Source: Nonomuraea harbinensis (GTDB lineage: Bacteria; Actinomycetota; Actinomycetes; Streptosporangiales; Streptosporangiaceae). Taken from it: a stretch of DNA of 64,000 bases. The notes under the pieces were generated by a model. The model had not been told where the DNA came from, made no database searches, and worked only from the letters and a program-made list of their open reading frames with translations. This document shows positions 62,764 through 64,000 of the stretch, in pieces. Positions within the stretch are counted from its first letter, which is position 1. Each line of letters opens with the position of its first letter. A program made the translations under genes and the position numbers. Location of the stretch: contig NZ_JAHKRN010000001.1 in assembly GCF_019396385.1 (NCBI RefSeq), forward strand, positions 124,001 through 188,000. The letters run 5' to 3'.

Positions 62764-62919
62764 ATGAGCGAGCAACCAGGTCATGAGGTCGAGCGCGACA
62801 TCAGGGAGGCGGAGGAGACCTCGCCCCGCCCGGTGGGCGCCACTCCCGGGATCGAGGACAGCATCGACGAGCACGAGCTGCGCCGGCTCACCGAGCTCAA
62901 CCCGGACGACTTCGAGTGA
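62764..62919 (+). CDS. 51-aa acidic protein of unknown function
   Basis: ATG with GGGGGAG ribosome site; starts MSEQPGHEVERDI and ends LTELNPDDFE. About a third Asp/Glu, no hydrophobic segment. Codon usage GC-rich at third positions and the strong ribosome site argue for a real gene. Region 62920-63117 to its right holds no gene I can support. Confidence 0.65.
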   Translation: MSEQPGHEVERDIREAEETSPRPVGATPGIEDSIDEHELRRLTELNPDDFE

Positions 62920-63117
62920 CGGCCGGCGGGCCGCCTTCACCGGCCGCCCGAGAACCGCGCTGAACCGCCGCCCCGGCGTTCGCCTCGGGAACCGCCCGAC
63001 CGGTTCTTGCCACGCTGCCTGCGAGGACGGACGATCACGCGTGCCGCCAGGTGTGAAAGCCGCGTAAAACGGCATGTTCCTGGCAGATCGTAGGCGGAGA
63101 CGCACGCGGGAGGGTCC

Positions 63118-64000
63118 ATGACGACGGGAAAGAAGGCGGAGCCCGCGCCGGCGGCGACCGTCCGGGTGCTGTTCTCGCCGGGGAACGTCTGGCGGGCCGC
63201 GCTCGTCGTCGTCGGCGTCCTGGCCCTGGCGATGTTCCTGCGGTTCGTGCTGACCGACGCGGGCTCGTTCCTCTTCCTCGTCGTGATCGCCTGGTTCCTG
63301 TCGCTGGCGATGGAGCCGGCGGTGGGCAGGCTCGCGCGGCACATGCGGCGCGGCGCCGCGGCCGCGGTGGTGATGGCCGGGCTCGGCCTGTTCGCCGCGA
63401 TCTTCCTGGTGCTGTTCGGGCAGCTCTTCGTGGAGCAGGTGGCGCTGCTGGTCAAGGGCCTGCCGGACGTGCTGGCCGCCGCGACGGAGTGGGTCAACCG
63501 GCAGTTCGGGACGAACTACAACGTCTCCGACATCCTGGAATCGGTCAAGCTGACGCCCCAGGAGGCCGCCGGATACGCGCAGGGGGTCCTGGCGGGCGTG
63601 CTCGGCGTGCTGGGCACCGTGGCCGGGATGGTGTTCAACATCTTCGCGCTGATGCTGCTGACCTTCTACCTGTCGGCCGACGGGCCGCGCGCCCGCCAGT
63701 GGCTGGCGCGGCGACTGCCCGGCCGCTTCCAGCAGGTCTTCACCAGCGTGTGGGACATCTCGCTGGCCAAGACCGGCGGCTACGTGGCCGCCCGGGTGAT
63801 CCTGTCGCTGATCAACAGCACCGCCTCGACCATCGTGTTCCTGGCGCTCGGCATGCCGTCGTGGCTCGCGCTGGGCGTGTGGACCGGGGTGGTGGCCCAG
63901 TTCGTGCCCACCATCGGCACGTACATCGCGATCGCGCTGCCCGTCGTGGTCGGGCTGGTCTCGGACCGGCCGTGGATCGGGCTCGCGGCGCTCGCCTGGG
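63118..64000 (+). CDS. AI-2E-family transporter (3' truncated by window edge)
   Basis: At least 294 residues, open to the right edge. GGGAGG ribosome site. Hydrophobic spans at about 28-45, 50-66, 78-105, 165-200 and 220-294; GMVFNIFALMLLTFYLSADGPRARQWLARRLP and FVPTIGTYIAIALPVVVGLV match the PF01594-type permease family of predicted AI-2 exporters or Na+/H+ antiporters. Only the left part is visible. Confidence 0.88.
   Translation, partial: MTTGKKAEPAPAATVRVLFSPGNVWRAALVVVGVLALAMFLRFVLTDAGSFLFLVVIAWFLSLAMEPAVGRLARHMRRGAAAAVVMAGLGLFAAIFLVLFGQLFVEQVALLVKGLPDVLAAATEWVNRQFGTNYNVSDILESVKLTPQEAAGYAQGVLAGVLGVLGTVAGMVFNIFALMLLTFYLSADGPRARQWLARRLPGRFQQVFTSVWDISLAKTGGYVAARVILSLINSTASTIVFLALGMPSWLALGVWTGVVAQFVPTIGTYIAIALPVVVGLVSDRPWIGLAALAW

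Overview
The window is 64 kb of very GC-rich DNA, roughly 70% or more by eye, with GTG starts, strong third-position GC bias and frequent 1-4 bp ATGA/GTGA start-stop overlaps. It carries a SARP regulator, DUF574-type methyltransferase, GAP, DUF4383 and AIM24 families, CebR-like operators and a narGHJI operon. This points to a filamentous actinomycete; a Streptosporangiales member such as Nonomuraea is my guess, not proven by the sequence. I saw no rRNA, tRNA, CRISPR array, insertion sequence or replication origin.

Layout. 1-951: LacI-family regulator cut by the left edge. 980-6883: compact candidate peptide-modification (RiPP-like) locus, with a 31-aa Lys/Glu-rich peptide, a 15-bp stem-loop, an MccB-like ThiF enzyme with an N-terminal recognition-like domain, an M50 metalloprotease with its own PqqD-like N-terminus, and a divergent SARP/NB-ARC/TPR regulator. 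6867-11648: arabinose utilisation, with a GH51 arabinofuranosidase divergent from a sugar ABC importer and four LacI-type operators between them. 11698-19565: copper-monooxygenase-like lipoprotein, RsbW-like kinase, large catalase, VOC protein, methyltransferase, and a divergent DUF1996/polysaccharide-lyase pair around CebR-box-like palindromes.

19569-32609: two adjacent multi-gene modules that look like NTP-dependent conflict or stress systems. The first is DUF559 nuclease, winged-helix protein and a dual-ATPase HerA-like protein on the minus strand. The second, on the plus strand, is a SWIM-like Zn protein, an unrecognised 468-aa protein, VWA, MoxR AAA+ and DUF5682. A Tat-lipoprotein intradiol dioxygenase sits between them. 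32783-43484: orphan sensor-domain membrane protein below a 28-bp palindrome, AIM24, an Rpn-like nuclease with GEAR repeats, a degenerate alpha/beta hydrolase, a BBE-type oxidase, a LuxR-ATPase regulator, a TetR/SDR pair with duplicated operators, and membrane proteins.

43643-51093: narGHJI plus an HPP-family membrane protein, all with overlapping ends, followed by hemerythrin and ferritin-like diiron genes. 53718-62117: methyltransferase, then a five-gene catabolic operon (CaiB-type CoA transferase, citryl-CoA-lyase-like enzyme, LigB/LigA extradiol dioxygenase, quinone-oxidoreductase-like MDR) divergent from an amidohydrolase and IclR regulator across a palindromic operator, then an NAD epimerase. 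62177-64000: membrane protein, 51-aa acidic protein and an AI-2E transporter cut by the right edge.

The most novel-looking elements are the peptide/ThiF/M50/SARP locus and the paired ATPase modules at 19.6-32.6 kb.
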